Assembly: GCF_016808095.1 (NCBI RefSeq) | Contig: NC_068976.1 | Span: 21,112,371-21,176,370, forward strand | Length of the DNA: 64,000 bases | Origin: Vigna angularis | Taxonomy: Eukaryota; Streptophyta; Magnoliopsida; Fabales; Fabaceae | Direction of reading: 5' to 3' | Shown: positions 21,553 through 33,284 of the stretch, in pieces | Numbering within the stretch: the stretch's first letter is position 1 | How the letters are laid out: every line of letters begins with the position of its first letter | Translations under genes and position numbers: made by a program | Notes under the pieces: model-generated | What the model was told of the DNA's origin: nothing | What the model saw: only the letters and a program-made list of their open reading frames with translations | Databases searched by the model: none

Positions 21553-24168
21553 AACTTCACCAAAATGGTTAACAGAAAATAAATAGCTGTTACAATTTGT
21601 GATTACCTAGTTAGAATTGTATACATCTGAAGTTACCTAGATGTCTTCTACAACAGTTGCAATCCATTCATTTAATCAATTCCTTATCATAAATATTAGA
21701 AACCATTCTTCAAAGTTCTCTGAGTTATTTTTATACACACATGTTAAGATAACTAACAAGTAGAAAGATCCATAAACCATTACTCAAAGGTTTTGGGATA
21801 AAATGATGATATGATATTTTATATAAGTTTATTCACTACTCATTAGTGCTGTGGGTTGTCTCTCTCATCGATATTGTTAAGAATTCAAGTGTGACTACAA
21901 GTCTTACATTGGATAAAATGAGAAAGTAAAGCAGTGAAATATCCATTAGTTCATTGCTTTAAGATTTTAGGATAAAGAGTTATCAGTCCTTTATATGGTT
22001 AGGCTCATATTTGAGTTTTGATGAATTTGTTTTCCTAAAGGTTTCTGGTTTCTTGTTTCTTTGTATAGTGTATTTCAGTACAGAGAAATGCATGATTATT
22101 GATCTGGAAAACTCACCAAAGTAATGTTAGGAAAGGAGGAAGAAATCATGCTCCTCTTCTTATGGTCTCTCTCCTGCTTTCCTCTCCACAGACAAAAATC
22201 ACTTTCTTTTAATACCATTTTATATAATCTATCTTTATATAATATGATCAAAACTGTAAATACCATAAAATTTTGAAAATACATTGATGAAGAGATTAAA
22301 ACATAGTTTTTGAATAGAAACCACAACTACTTTTCTCAAGATATAATTTTACTTTATTATATGCAATAAAAATTCTTACAGAAGATAGTTTTAAAAAAAT
22401 TTAGTCAACATCTTTTTTTTTTTCATTCTAAAAAGGGTACTTTAGAATGTACATTTTACATTTCAGATCTTTTCAGTATAAAAAGAGATGTTTCATGAAA
22501 TATTTGGAGTGCTAGCTCATCAATGGTTATTCCCTTAACCACCTCACGTTGCTTCCTGCACCACAACATACCAAAAATATCTTTCTTTAACGGACTTTGA
22601 AATTTGTTGAAGGCTTGAAAAATCCTTCAACGGATATCGAAATTCATTGAAGAAATTTTCTTTCAATGAATGTCGAAATTTGTTGAAGAAAAGAAGTGAG
22701 AGTGTAGGATTTTTTAAAATGTAAAGGATAGTTTTAAAATTTTTAAAAAATGTGATGGTGCAGAGACCAATGTGGGATGGTGTAGGGAGTAATTCTCTCA
22801 TCAATTCTATTATGGGACACTTTTTTTAGGCTTTCTACCAATTAGGCTATGTTGGACTTTCAGCCAACAACTTCATGATTTTTCTACCTGTATCTTCATT
22901 ATTACTAAATTCACCTCCATAAGGAAAAAATGTTTCTCTTACACCACGCTGCTGTCATAGTGGATGGATGCACTTCCATTTTCCATAATTATTTTCTTTA
23001 TACCTGTAGCAATATGAACATTGAAAGCACATTCCTTTTAACATTAAAAGGAATTAAAAAAATTGAGCCTTTTATTTAGAAAAATTATTTTAGAATGCAA
23101 TAGTTTTTATATTCTATATCAATCTATCTGAAAAAGAGTAACTCAATTTTTTTTAAAGGAAACTGGTACCATAATATAATAAAAATGGAGAAAGTGTTGG
23201 GCCTTTTGAAATTTAGATCCTTTGACCCAGATGATTAAAATAAGGGGAGATTTTTGAAAAAAATCTTGTGACATCCACTGTGAGTTTTGCTGGAATCCTT
23301 TAATACATAATTAGTTTAAATGTCTCTAACAACAATCATAACATAATCTCTTCTCACGTGTTCTTGACAAAAAGAAGAAAGAAAAATCCAATTGGACATT
23401 TGATATTAGATTTCTCTTTTCATGGTATACATCATTGTAAAAATAATCATTTTTAAGAAAAATCCATTACCTTGTCTTTATATATATGCTTTTAGTAAAT
23501 AAAATTGTAAGAGTTTTCTCTCCATAGGACAAGAATGTTTAATTCATATTAATTAAAAATGAATAATTTAATTACTAACATTAAATTTTGTTTGTAATTG
23601 TAGTATTTTTTTATTCAAAAATATCTCTAGATATTTAATTTGTGGTGGGAATAATAGCACTAACATAAAATTAACCTCTTCACTTTTCACGAGAAGAAGA
23701 AAACTCATAACTGTGAATTAAAATAATTAAATATGTTTTGGTGAAAAATAATTAAGAAATTCTTATAAAAAGAAATAAAAAGTTTCAAAATAGTAATCAA
23801 TCTTACAACTAACAGAGGTAATCAATAAAAAATGACATCAAATAAACAGTTTTGTATATAAGTTTTAAATAATTATTCCTATTTATACATGTGCTAATGT
23901 GGTCGAATCTAGGATGTTGATTGAGATATCAATGTAAGATTTTACAAGTACTTAAGCTTCTTGGAAAAGGATAAAAAATATACTACAAGCCAGTAGTTCT
24001 TCCTTTTTTCTTCATTTGGTCAAACAAGTGCAAGAAACAAAAATGAAGCTAGAAAAAATGTGCTTGTTTTCCTTTACCAAAACACTCTAATTTAACACAA
24101 CATCTTATTTACTGAATATTCCACAGCTTCTTCTTATACTTGGAAGTTGCAGTAGCAGAAGATGGAGT
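21553..24168. other. Intergenic DNA between PSY and NPR genes
   Basis: No gene is supported. The first 150 bases are the PSY 3' region. About 21875-22020 (TGTTAAGAATTCAAGTG ... GGCTCATATTTGAG) looks like a solo LTR of a small retroelement, but this is weak. A small palindromic repeat array lies at 22585-22688. The final part is AT-rich. Confidence 0.4.
22548..22800. repeat. MITE-like element holding three palindromic 28-bp units
   Basis: Three related 28-mers lie at 22585-22612, 22625-22652 and 22661-22688; the second reads CTTCAACGGAT, then ATCGAAATTCATTGAAG. Each is close to its own reverse complement, CTTCAA at one end matching TTGAAG at the other. They sit between TTGCTTCCTGCACCA (about 22549-22563) and GGTGTAGGGAGTAA (about 22778-22792), which are roughly inverted copies of each other. 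No protein is encoded. It looks like a small transposon; the family is not known to me. Confidence 0.5.
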
Positions 24169-27100
24169 TCATTTTCTCCTCACTCTGTGGTTAAGACCTT
24201 CCCTCCGAGTAGAAGATGATGAAGAGGACACTGAAGATGAAAATGCTGAATGGTTATTTTCAGCCATATCTTTGTGAAATGCTTTCTGAACATCATCTTT
24301 AAGTTCCATGAATCGTGCTTTCTTCATTCTCTGCTCTTCTTCACTGCCTTTCTCTAGGAAGAACACATCTGGCATATCATCTTCCAGAAACTTATCAAGC
24401 ACTTCTGAACAATGGGGAAAGAAGCGCCTACCATTCTCAACTGTACAAAATTCTGTGTTAGTTGCATTGATTTCATTTCCTTCTGTGTTACTCATGAACT
24501 ACCACAATTGCACATTGAACTTTATCATAAGAACAAAAGAAAAAGGCATTCGGCAGAACAACTTATTTTGTCACATATCAGAAGCACTACAAGGTATGAA
24601 CTGGTTTTTATACTACAAGGCCATGCAAGCTTGATTTGGTATTAATTGACAAGTGTTGTTCGTATTTCACTATCATGCATAATCATTATAGGAAGCCATT
24701 TCAAAATTGTGTTAGGACATACCTGTTTTCATAAGGGCATGCAGTCTTAACTGAAGTTTTCTGGCTCGAGCAGAGGGAGATTCATTTAGATCAACTTCTT
24801 TTAGCTTTCCATTTGTGCCCTTCAATGCTGATTCGTTTGCGTACAGTGATGAAGAATCTGCCTCAGCATTCTCAATGGCTACCCTAGCCTCAGCAGGAAA
24901 CAACAACCGAGCAAATAACACTGCAACATATGGAACATGTTAATTTCATGTTCAAATGCCTCCCAATTGAAAAGCATCATGCAAATACTGTTTCACTGTG
25001 ACTCTGATGCATGCATGGACCTAAAGTAAAATGACAACTTATTATTATTATTATTATTGAAAGTCTTACATAGACTATAAACTATAAATACACCATAACT
25101 GGGGGTGAAAATCTGACCAGTTTACCTTTTAATAGAGTATCAAACTCATATTATAACCTATCTTTATTCAAGGTCTTCATTTCCTTATTTATGTGTAACT
25201 TTGTATTAAGATCTAGAGTCCATGTCAAAAGCTTGATGTACTTTGATATTCAAACTTTAAAAATAATAATATAATCTTTTTAGTCTAATTATATTAAAAA
25301 AAATTTAATGTGTCAAATAGGTTTGTTTCTTACCTGACATTCACATTGAAGTAAAAACATGTTAAATAATTTAAACAATTCAAATGCTAACAAAATGCAT
25401 TTAAGACATAAAAAATTAACTTAAAAAAGACTATATCTATTCATTTTTTAAGTTTAAAAACCAAAATATATTAAAGATTCAACTAGATACGAATTCTAAT
25501 TTTGCTTTAAAATTCATCAACTAAAAACATATTTAATCTTATAATCTATAACTCCGTGCTTTTGTATAAATATTTGTCTGAAGAAAAGATAATAAATTTC
25601 TGATTTTTACCCTTTCAAATTTCTGACTCAGACCCAATATTCATGGAAACAAAGTGACAAAGACAAGTGAAAGCCATACCTCTATCTTCAAGGTAATCCA
25701 GTCTCATGTGCAAATCATCAGCTGTTAACTGTGATGATACAGACATACTCACAGTCATAGAACTTCTTCTCATCTCCCTCTCAAGGAGATCAACACAGAG
25801 TCTATCCTTGTTAGATTCCTTACCCTGCACTGTTTTCTCATGATAATCCTTGCGTCTTGTCAACCTCTGACAAATTGAAAGAGCAGTTTGACCATCTGGA
25901 GTGGTATCTGTTGCACATGCCCCTTTATTCAGCAGTGCCACCAAAATGGATGGATCCTTTCGCCTTGCAGCCACATGAAGAACCGTGTATCCTCGGGAAT
26001 TTCTCCGAAGAATATCAGCCATACCTAGACCAAGAACTTCTTGAATAACCTTAGAATCACTGTAGGCACAGGCATAGTGCAGCGCATATGCATCATCTAG
26101 AGTGACCCTAGACTCATTTAGAAGAAGCTTCAGTAGCTCAACATCATCAGAGTCCAATGATTTATGGATTCTCCTGATACTCTTTTCACTCAAAGGCTCC
26201 ACTTCCATTGTATCAGCTGCCGATTCTGGCTGAGATGAGAGACGGCACGATTTGATTTCAGTCACAACTTCATAAGGGAGCTCTTTTTCCAAAGATATGA
26301 TGTCAAAGTCAGACCTTGCAACTCTGTGAATGCACCGAGAGAGAAGCTGGTCTATTTGGCAGTTGAAAGCAGCCAAAAGAATAGGAATCACATCTTCCAC
26401 AAGAGCCTTCTCAACAAAGTTTAGCAGATGCCGCTGCATCAGTGAAGAGACATTCATATATAGCAGGAGTCAAAAGTATGCATGTGTGCTTGCATGCAGG
26501 CTAGGAGTACATCTGTTTCAGAATATGTTTGCTAGGAAAATAGATAAAGTGTTTGAACACATTCCTAAAGATAAGCATGTAAATTTCGAAACAGTTTCCA
26601 AAACCTGCAAAAACTATAATGTTTATATGCTGTTTGTCTTAGGTAATAGGTGAACTTTGGGAGTACTTTTTCTGGTAGTATTAACAGGGGGTGTTTGAGT
26701 TTTTCAGCCAAGAATGATCAGTGAAATTGCTTCAAATTTGTCACATTTCATCTCTTTTGTGGAAAAATTAGCAATGAAAAGGAAAAATAACAAGAAATGA
26801 GGAAATACTCAGCCTAAAACACAACATACCTGAAAAAGTAAAACTAGCTCTTTCATCTGAAAAGTGGCAGAAGCATACATCAGCTCCAATGCATAATTGA
26901 TAGCAGGGCGACATGCATCATGGATACATGTTTCATCAACACATGTTGTCACTTCTGTTGGCGAAGCTTTTAGCTTTCCAGTGTACAAATAGTGCAAGAA
27001 AACTTGGAAAGATTCATATCCAACTGTGCCATAAGGCACCAATTCTGACATGAGATACCTTGGTTTTCCTTCCTTCCCTGATCCACCCGTTCCTTTTTTA

Positions 27101-27408
27101 AAAAGCTCATGAAAAAAAGGACTACGCGAGGCCAATATACAGCGATGAACACCCACACACATGTCTTCAACGAGAATCTCAGCATCACTATAATCATATT
27201 CAGCATCAATCAGTAACTTCTCAAGGCCTCCACTGAGCTTACTCAGAGTCAAAATTTCAATATTTGCCACATGCTCATTGCTGGTAGAGGAAGACGCGTT
27301 GTGATTACTAGAACCATGTGAGAGGTGAGATGATACAAAACTCAAGGATGATGATGAATCATTTGAGTTATCCATGACCCCAAATACCATAGGTTCCAAT
27401 TGAGTCAA
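24169..27408 (-). CDS. NPR3/4: NPR3/NPR4-type salicylic acid receptor (BTB/ankyrin)
   Basis: Known NPR3/NPR4 proteins bind salicylic acid, repress defence genes with TGA factors in the nucleus and act as CUL3 adaptors. Four exons: 26830-27408, 25680-26433, 24723-24920 and 24169-24440. They join in phase to 600 residues, the family's usual size and exon number. In order: a Ser-rich N-terminus; a BTB domain (SDAEILVEDMCVGVHRCILA); a Cys/His cluster CVDETCIHDAC; ankyrin repeats (LDDAYALHYACAYSD, GYTVLHVAARRKDP, DGQTALSICQRLT); and an NPR C-terminal domain with LEDRVLFARLLFPAEA, VDLNESP (487-493) and NGRRFFPHCSEVLDKFL. VDLNESP resembles the VDLNETP repression motif of NPR3/4, which argues against NPR1. 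The LEDR Arg (444) may be the salicylate-binding Arg (inference). In-frame ATGs at 27408, 27390 and 27375 compete as starts. W-box-like TTGAC cores lie upstream at 27417 and 27978. Confidence 0.93.
25245..25545. repeat. Decayed relative of the 7515-7888 foldback element, in NPR intron 2
   Basis: Collinear blocks shared with the foldback element include AAGTAAAAAnnTGTnAAA, AACAnTTCAAATnCTA, GAATTCTAATTTTnnnTnAAA and AAAAACATATTTAATC at the end. Substitutions and small gaps are frequent, so the insertion is old. It lies within the minus-strand NPR gene's second intron and does not touch coding sequence. Confidence 0.5.
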
Positions 27409-30400
27409 ACAACTGGTTGACTTAATTTAGAACCAGAAGAAGAAATCAGACCCCTTCAAGTACCCATCTCAATTGCAAAGCTAGACAACAAATTATACAG
27501 CTAAACAAACCAAGCTCAAATAAGCAAAGTTCCACAAAGGCACTGTTTCCCCAACCGCAGCACCAAAGTCACTTGCAAGTCAAGCAACAAAACTCAGATT
27601 GCTGGAAAGCATAAATTGAGATGAATTTTTCATCTGAAGAAATTGAGGCATGAGACAATAAAGTTTGTACTTTTATCAGTTAACTTGTACGGAAAGAGAT
27701 ATCCAGAGGCAAAGAAGGATATATACTACAGAGTGTGACCCTTAGAGTTAAGAGTGAAGACGAACTCAAAAGCAGCTTGAGAGAATGAACCAGAATCAAA
27801 AACCTTGAGCAAGAGACACTTGGGAGAGGCTTCAAAACGCTGCAAAGAAGAAAAAAAAAGAAAAACTGAAGAACATGGCTAGTTTGACATGAAGAATAGT
27901 GAAGGGTCTGAAAGTCCCTTGAACCTAAGAAGGGAAAACTTGGAAGGGAAAGAAAAAGTGAACAAATGAACCAAAGGTTGACCAATAAATGGAAAGAGAA
28001 GATAGGGAAAATAACAGAGAGATGATGCTCGGTAACCGGGAATCCCTGTTTTTCTCAAAGTGAAAGAAAACTGGAACTACCAAGGTTGATTGTTCTGTCT
28101 GTCTATTTTTTTTAATCTTTTTCTTTTCTTAATGCTATAAATAAATATTACCGAGTATTGTTACAGTATTTTATCAATATAATTTAAAATGCATATGTAA
28201 AACATGTGATTTGAAAAGGAAAAAGTGGTTAGGGAATTTATTTAAGCACAAAAATTGAGCACAGCAGTGAATGACTTTTCCTCTTGCAGCCTTTGTTCAT
28301 TCTAAAAACGACAAAATTTATATTGATTGCTGTTTTAGTTCATAGGATTATTAAATAAGATTATAAGTGAAAAATAAATACTAATAAGACTTTCCCTCAA
28401 CAATTAAGGGAAAAAATCATCTTAAAAAGTGCATATACGTTTTGTCATAATCAAATTTATTCTCTCTAATCTCTAATAATATAAAAAAAACATGATAGTT
28501 GTTCCAGCAGTTTCAGTTTTAAGTTGTACAACCCAAAGGATTAGGAAGAACATTAACAGCATTTATCTTTCTTTTTCTCTTTTCTGTGAATGATGCTCTT
28601 TCTCTGTATGTATATATTCGAGTGTTTATAGAAACAAAATTACAGATGCAACAGAATATTTTAATATTGTAGTGGCAAAAATAGGAAAGAAAGTGTTCTA
28701 AGAAAAGGAAAGTAAAATTTGAGTTAGTCATACCAAATTAAGTTACTGATACCAAAGTGCTGAAGTTTTTTCTTATATATATATATAGGATTAAAAATAT
28801 TTTTTATTTTGTAAATTTTGATATAAATTCTTAAATTTTTATATAGTTTGATATTTAAATTTTAAAAATAAATAAATATAATAATTCTAATAAAATTATA
28901 TCAAATTTGGAACAGTGGTCCAACTTTAGTGCTGCACCATCGTAGACTGAACATGTTAACAAAAATTTAAAAAAGAATGTTTGTTTCGGATTGTCCAATG
29001 CAGAAGGAGCACATCGAATTGTGTGCAGACAGAATCGTTTGAATTTGGGTGCATCAGATTCTCCTGCTTTCGTATTCATATTACCATATTTTTTTACAAT
29101 ATAGAATGGTTTCTTATCTTAGAAATATGAAAGCGTGTTAGACATATATGCTTTTGACTAGATCCAACGTTAGATCTTAGATTTTAGATAGTTGGAAGTG
29201 ACTATGATGTTACTTTCTTAACAACCATAAATCACATAATTTGAAATTAATACCATTTTTTTAGAGAACTTTACTTTAACATAGTTACTATAAGCAATTT
29301 ATTTTATATAATTCTTTTATAGAGTGAATATATATATATATATATATCAGCATTTTCTTTATACAATACAATCTTTATATTTATTATAACCTTTTTTTTA
29401 TTAGTTATGTTGTAAATGAGATTTTTTTATATATATGGATTAATTTATTTTCAAATCTACAAATTTGGATTACATTTTAAATTAATTATTGAAAAAATTA
29501 AATTTATATCGTGATGAAAATTTTATTATAAGAAAGCTGTAAAATATTATATAATTTCTTAATAATATTAAAATTGTTCTTAAGTTTGTGACATAACGAA
29601 ATTAAATTTAATTAATCATCACTGAGTGTAAAATTATATATATGATTAGCAACTTCAATATTATATAGGGTCATACATAATAGTAAATATTGTTCACGAC
29701 TTCATAATTCATGAATTAATCAAAATTATACAATTATTTTGACAACTTCATCAATTATATTAAATAAAATAAATAATTTAAACGTAAAAAAATTTAAAAA
29801 AAAAAGTTAAATCGCATGTCTCAAGTATGATAACTGTACTCGAGAACTGGGATTTCAAACTTTTCAATTCTTTTATATTATAAATTTATTTACTTTATTT
29901 TATATAAAAAAATTGTTATTCTAAATTTTTTATATAAATATATTTTTATTTAAATTACTTTTTAATTTGATTAATTAACTTTTAGTTCTTTTATTTCTTT
30001 TTCAAAGTGTTATATAATTATATATTTAAATTTGGAGACATTTTTCTTATTAATTTAAATTTTTGAGTAATCTTTAGTATTTTAATTTTTTTAATAATTT
30101 GAATAGAAAGAATTTAAACATTTTAAAGTTTTGTATAATTTTTTTTATTATTTTGAGATTATTTTTTATAATTTGATTAATAAATCAAAAATAAAACCTT
30201 TTTACGGTATTTTCCCTAAACATTTTATGTAAATATTTCATTTTTCATTTTTTTAAAATTTGATTATTAAATTTTATACATATTCTTATTTATTATATAT
30301 ATGTAAAAAATAATATTTTTAAAAAATATATTATTTTTATATTTAATAAAAATTATTAAAATACATATTTGTTTAAGTAAAATAAAATAAAAAATAAAAA

Positions 30401-30979
30401 AACTTGAAGTAGTATGTCTCAAGTATAACTTCTTTATTATTATTATTTTTGTATTGAAGTCGTATTTGAGTACGTTTTTTTAATTTTTTTATACTTTAAA
30501 TTATTTATTTTATTTAGTATAATTGAAAAAATTATTTTGATTTTGATGTAATTCATTTACTATCTATCAACCATATTTATGACTTTAGTAAAATTGAACT
30601 GAAATACGATTTTATTTAAGATTGAAGTTACTAACTATATATACGATTTTATCTAAAATTAAAGTTACCAATTATATATTAGACTTTGTTTAATAATAGT
30701 AATTAATTAAATTTAATTTTATTGAAGTTACCAAACCCAAAAACGAATTAGTTATTATTAAGAAATTATGCATACATTTCACAACAAGACGAAGTCGTAA
30801 TCATGATGTACGACTTAAACTTTTCAGTAATTAATTTTAAACATGATTTAGATGCGTAAATTTGAAAGTAAATTAACCTAAATATATAAAAAAAAAACAT
30901 GTAATGTTATATCACATTCAATTTTTAATACTGAAATTTTTTAATAAATGTTTTAATTTATCTGGTATTGTTATTATCA
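27409..30979. other. NPR upstream region, then AT-rich intergenic DNA
   Basis: 27409-28100 is moderately GC-rich and likely holds the leader and promoter of the NPR gene, including a possible leader intron. From 28100 on the sequence is very AT-rich and I see no gene. A faint trace of the foldback-element arm may lie at 28785-28880. A weak short-period repeat (ATACGATTTTATnTAA...GAAGTTAC) occurs at 30600-30730. Confidence 0.4.
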
Positions 30980-31736
30980 TGGATTTGAATGGATTTGAGT
31001 GGATTTTGGTGTATTTGGGGGAGATGATTTGAATGGATTTGAGTGGATTTGAGGGTAATTTTTTAGTTGTTTTTTTTGAGTGGATTTGTGGGTAATTGAG
31101 ACTGGATTTGGAAGTAAAGTTTCTGAGAATTAGTGTAGGATTTGATTGATGTGATAGATTTTAAAAATTAGTTTAATTAGTAAAAAATGAAGATTACCAA
31201 AATGCCCCTAGTTATAAAAGTAATATAAAATGTTATTTTATGATGTTATATTTAATGGTAAAAATGTTTATAAAGAGAAAAAAATTATGAATAATTTATA
31301 AAGACAACTAAAATTAACAATCAAATTCATTTAACCAAAAATATAACATTTAACAACCATATAAAGACAACTAAAATTAACAATCAAATTCATTTCATAT
31401 ATTCATATATTTATATTTTATTAACAAAATCAAGCATTCATAGCAATAAAAAAAATTACATTCATATATACAGAGGCGATTGCGAGGAGAAATTCAAAAA
31501 GATTACATCCACGAAGAACATACAGAGGCGGGGAGAAAATAAGAGCAGCTGTGAGGGCAGCAAGACGACGTGCATCGGCGGCGAGGACAGAGAGGGTCGA
31601 CGACAGCAAGGGCTGCGATCGCAGCAGACCGTGGTGAAGCTCGTGCGTGCCTTGTGATTGTCTTCTCCTCTGGTTGTTAGGTGCCAAAATCCATCCTAAC
31701 AGAAAAAGGGTACGAGTGTTGGGCATTTGGTCTAAC

Positions 31737-32570
31737 TGTGACACCCGGGCACGGAGACGAGGGCGGGGAGTGACGCCGGTGCAAGAAGCATGGTGCAGGG
31801 GGCACAGACAAGGAGCGGCTCCTGGCAGCTTCGGGTGGAAGGGGTACATGGACGAATCGAACATACACCGGAATGAGAGGGATCTGGAGACTGTATAGGT
31901 ATGGGACTATACGGTTGAAGGATAGCTTAAAGGAATTGATTTGACTACTCATATCACCAAAATGCATTTGCTTTTCGGTAGCCTGACTCATAAGAACTCC
32001 ATGGTTAAGCGTGCTTAGCCTGGAGCAATTCTGGGATGGGTGACCTTCCGGGAAGTTTTCCCGGAAAGTGTGCGAGTGAGGACAAAGCACACTGGAAAGC
32101 CTGGTGGTGATCTGTGGGGGCAGTCGATGGTCCCTGTGAGTTGCCGGGACGTTACAGATGGTATCAGAGCCTAGCCTCTCCCAGTACGGTGTGGTTCGAG
32201 GACGAACCAGAGCAAAAGCTGGTGGGCATGTGACACCCGGGCACGGAGACGAGGGCGGGGAGTGACGCCGGTGCAAGAAGCATGGTGCAGGGGGCACAGA
32301 CAAGGAGCGGCTCCTGGCAGCTTCGGGTGGAAGGGGTACATGGACGAATCGAACATACACCGGAATGAGAGGGATCTGGAGACTGTATAGGTATGGGACT
32401 ATACGGTTGAAGGATAGCTTAAAGGAATTGATTTGACTACTCATATCACCAAAATGCATTTGCTTTTCGGTAGCCTGACTCATAAGAACTCCATGGTTAA
32501 GCACACTGGAAAGCCTGGTGGTGATCTGTGGGGGCAGTCGATGGTCCCTGTGAGTTGCCGGGACGTTACA
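31737..32570 (+). mobile_element. Cassandra-type TRIM retrotransposon, full-length, recent
   Basis: A miniature LTR element with no protein, moved by other elements' enzymes. LTR 1 (31737-32156, 420 bp) and LTR 2 (32229-32570, 342 bp) both begin TGTGACACCCGGG and end GACGTTACA. By eye they have no base differences outside one 78-bp deletion in LTR 2. The primer site TGGTATCAGAGC (32159-32170, complementary to initiator tRNA-Met) follows LTR 1. The internal region is only 72 bp and ends with purine-rich GCTGGTGGGCA. The target duplication is CTAAC at 31732-31736 and 32571-32575. LTR 1 holds a 5S rRNA-like tract (about 31991-32060), including GGTTAAGCGTGCTT and GGATGGGTGACCTTCCGGGAAG, the known hallmark of Cassandra. 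The orientation follows the primer site. Confidence 0.93.
31991..32060 (+). promoter_or_regulatory. 5S rRNA-like internal promoter inside Cassandra LTR 1
   Basis: AGAACTCCATGGTTAAGCGT and GGATGGGTGACCTTCCGGGA parallel the A-box-side and C-box regions of plant 5S rRNA. They are in the right order and spacing for a polymerase III internal control region. It is not a 5S gene: the 5' third of 5S rRNA is absent and several stem positions differ. In LTR 2 only the part up to GGTTAAGC remains. Confidence 0.8.
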
Positions 32571-32579
32571 CTAACAGAA

Positions 32580-32621
32580 TCTGCAGAATCAACTCCAGGA
32601 TCTGCAGAATCAACTCCAGGA
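32580..32621. repeat. Perfect 21-bp tandem duplication beside Cassandra
   Basis: The 21-bp unit starting TCTGCAGAATCAACTCCAGG occupies 32580-32600 and again 32601-32621. It lies just outside the right-hand target duplication of Cassandra, so it belongs to the host element. Confidence 0.85.
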
Positions 32622-33284
32622 AGGGTTTGATTTACACTGCAGAATTAACATTACTATTCTTTTGTTTTTCAAAAAAGATTGTCACTTTGGTGGTTAAGAA
32701 AGTTTTATATTGATGTTCGGGTACCCCAATTTATAAATATATGAAAGTTTTATATAGACTCACCGTGGCGCCATGGCTTAAAAGAAATTGATGGAAAAAG
32801 GTGGCACTCTTCTGGTGGAGAGTTGTGATCTGGAGCTGCTAATCGAGAGAAGCGAAAATGAAAAGGAAATCTCACTGAAATGAACGAAGGGAAAAGAAGA
32901 CGAAGAGGGAATCTTACTGTGGGAGTAATCGGTTACGTTCACGTGTAACCGATTACACCAGGGCGTGGAAATCTTTGAAAACGTGTAACCGATCTTTGTA
33001 ACCGGTTACGTCAACCATAACGTTTTCATGGATATGCATTTTTTATTGTAACCCTGACTGAATACGTGTTTGGAAATTTCCAATTCGTTCAGGGAAAACC
33101 AGTCTTTTTCTTCAAAATCATCGCAAATCTTCTCAAATTAGTGGGATAGTGATAATGTATCAATCTCACAAATCCTCGCTTTTCTCTCCGCGCAAATTGT
33201 CCCAACCGAACATTAGTTTCTTCACAAATCAGTCTTCGCAATTCACCGTGAATAGTACTATCCACGCATACGAACACAGCCTTA

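Larger units (their letters stand above)
30980..33284. mobile_element. Mutator-like element, copy B, disrupted by a Cassandra insertion
   Basis: The left 300 bases (31005-31300) match copy A (16795-17112) closely: GGATTTGAGGGTAATTTTTTAG units, then GTGTAGGATTTGATTGATGTG and an AAAATGTTTATAAAGA end. The right end, CGCATACGAACACAGCCT at 33267-33284, resembles the right terminal repeat of copy A. Variants of GTAACCGGTTAC lie at 32925-32936, 32944-32955 and 32998-33009. Between them sits a GC-rich stretch (31460-31730) unlike the AT-rich surroundings, so a captured host fragment is possible. A 35-bp direct repeat occurs at about 31297-31332 and 31361-31395. The left terminal repeat seems lost or diverged. 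Cassandra (31737-32570) interrupts it. Confidence 0.5.

Noticed and set aside
27680..27985. A 101-codon minus-strand frame upstream of the NPR gene
   Set aside because: It falls in the presumed leader/promoter and is rich in Phe, Leu and Ser from T/C-rich DNA, without motifs.
31991..32060. A 5S rRNA gene
   Set aside because: Only the internal-promoter half resembles 5S rRNA, it lies inside an LTR with a primer site and target duplication, and the 5' third is missing.
31677..32504. A 275-codon minus-strand open frame containing two near-identical modules
   Set aside because: It runs antisense across both Cassandra LTRs. The duplicated module is simply the LTR repeat, and Cassandra encodes no protein.
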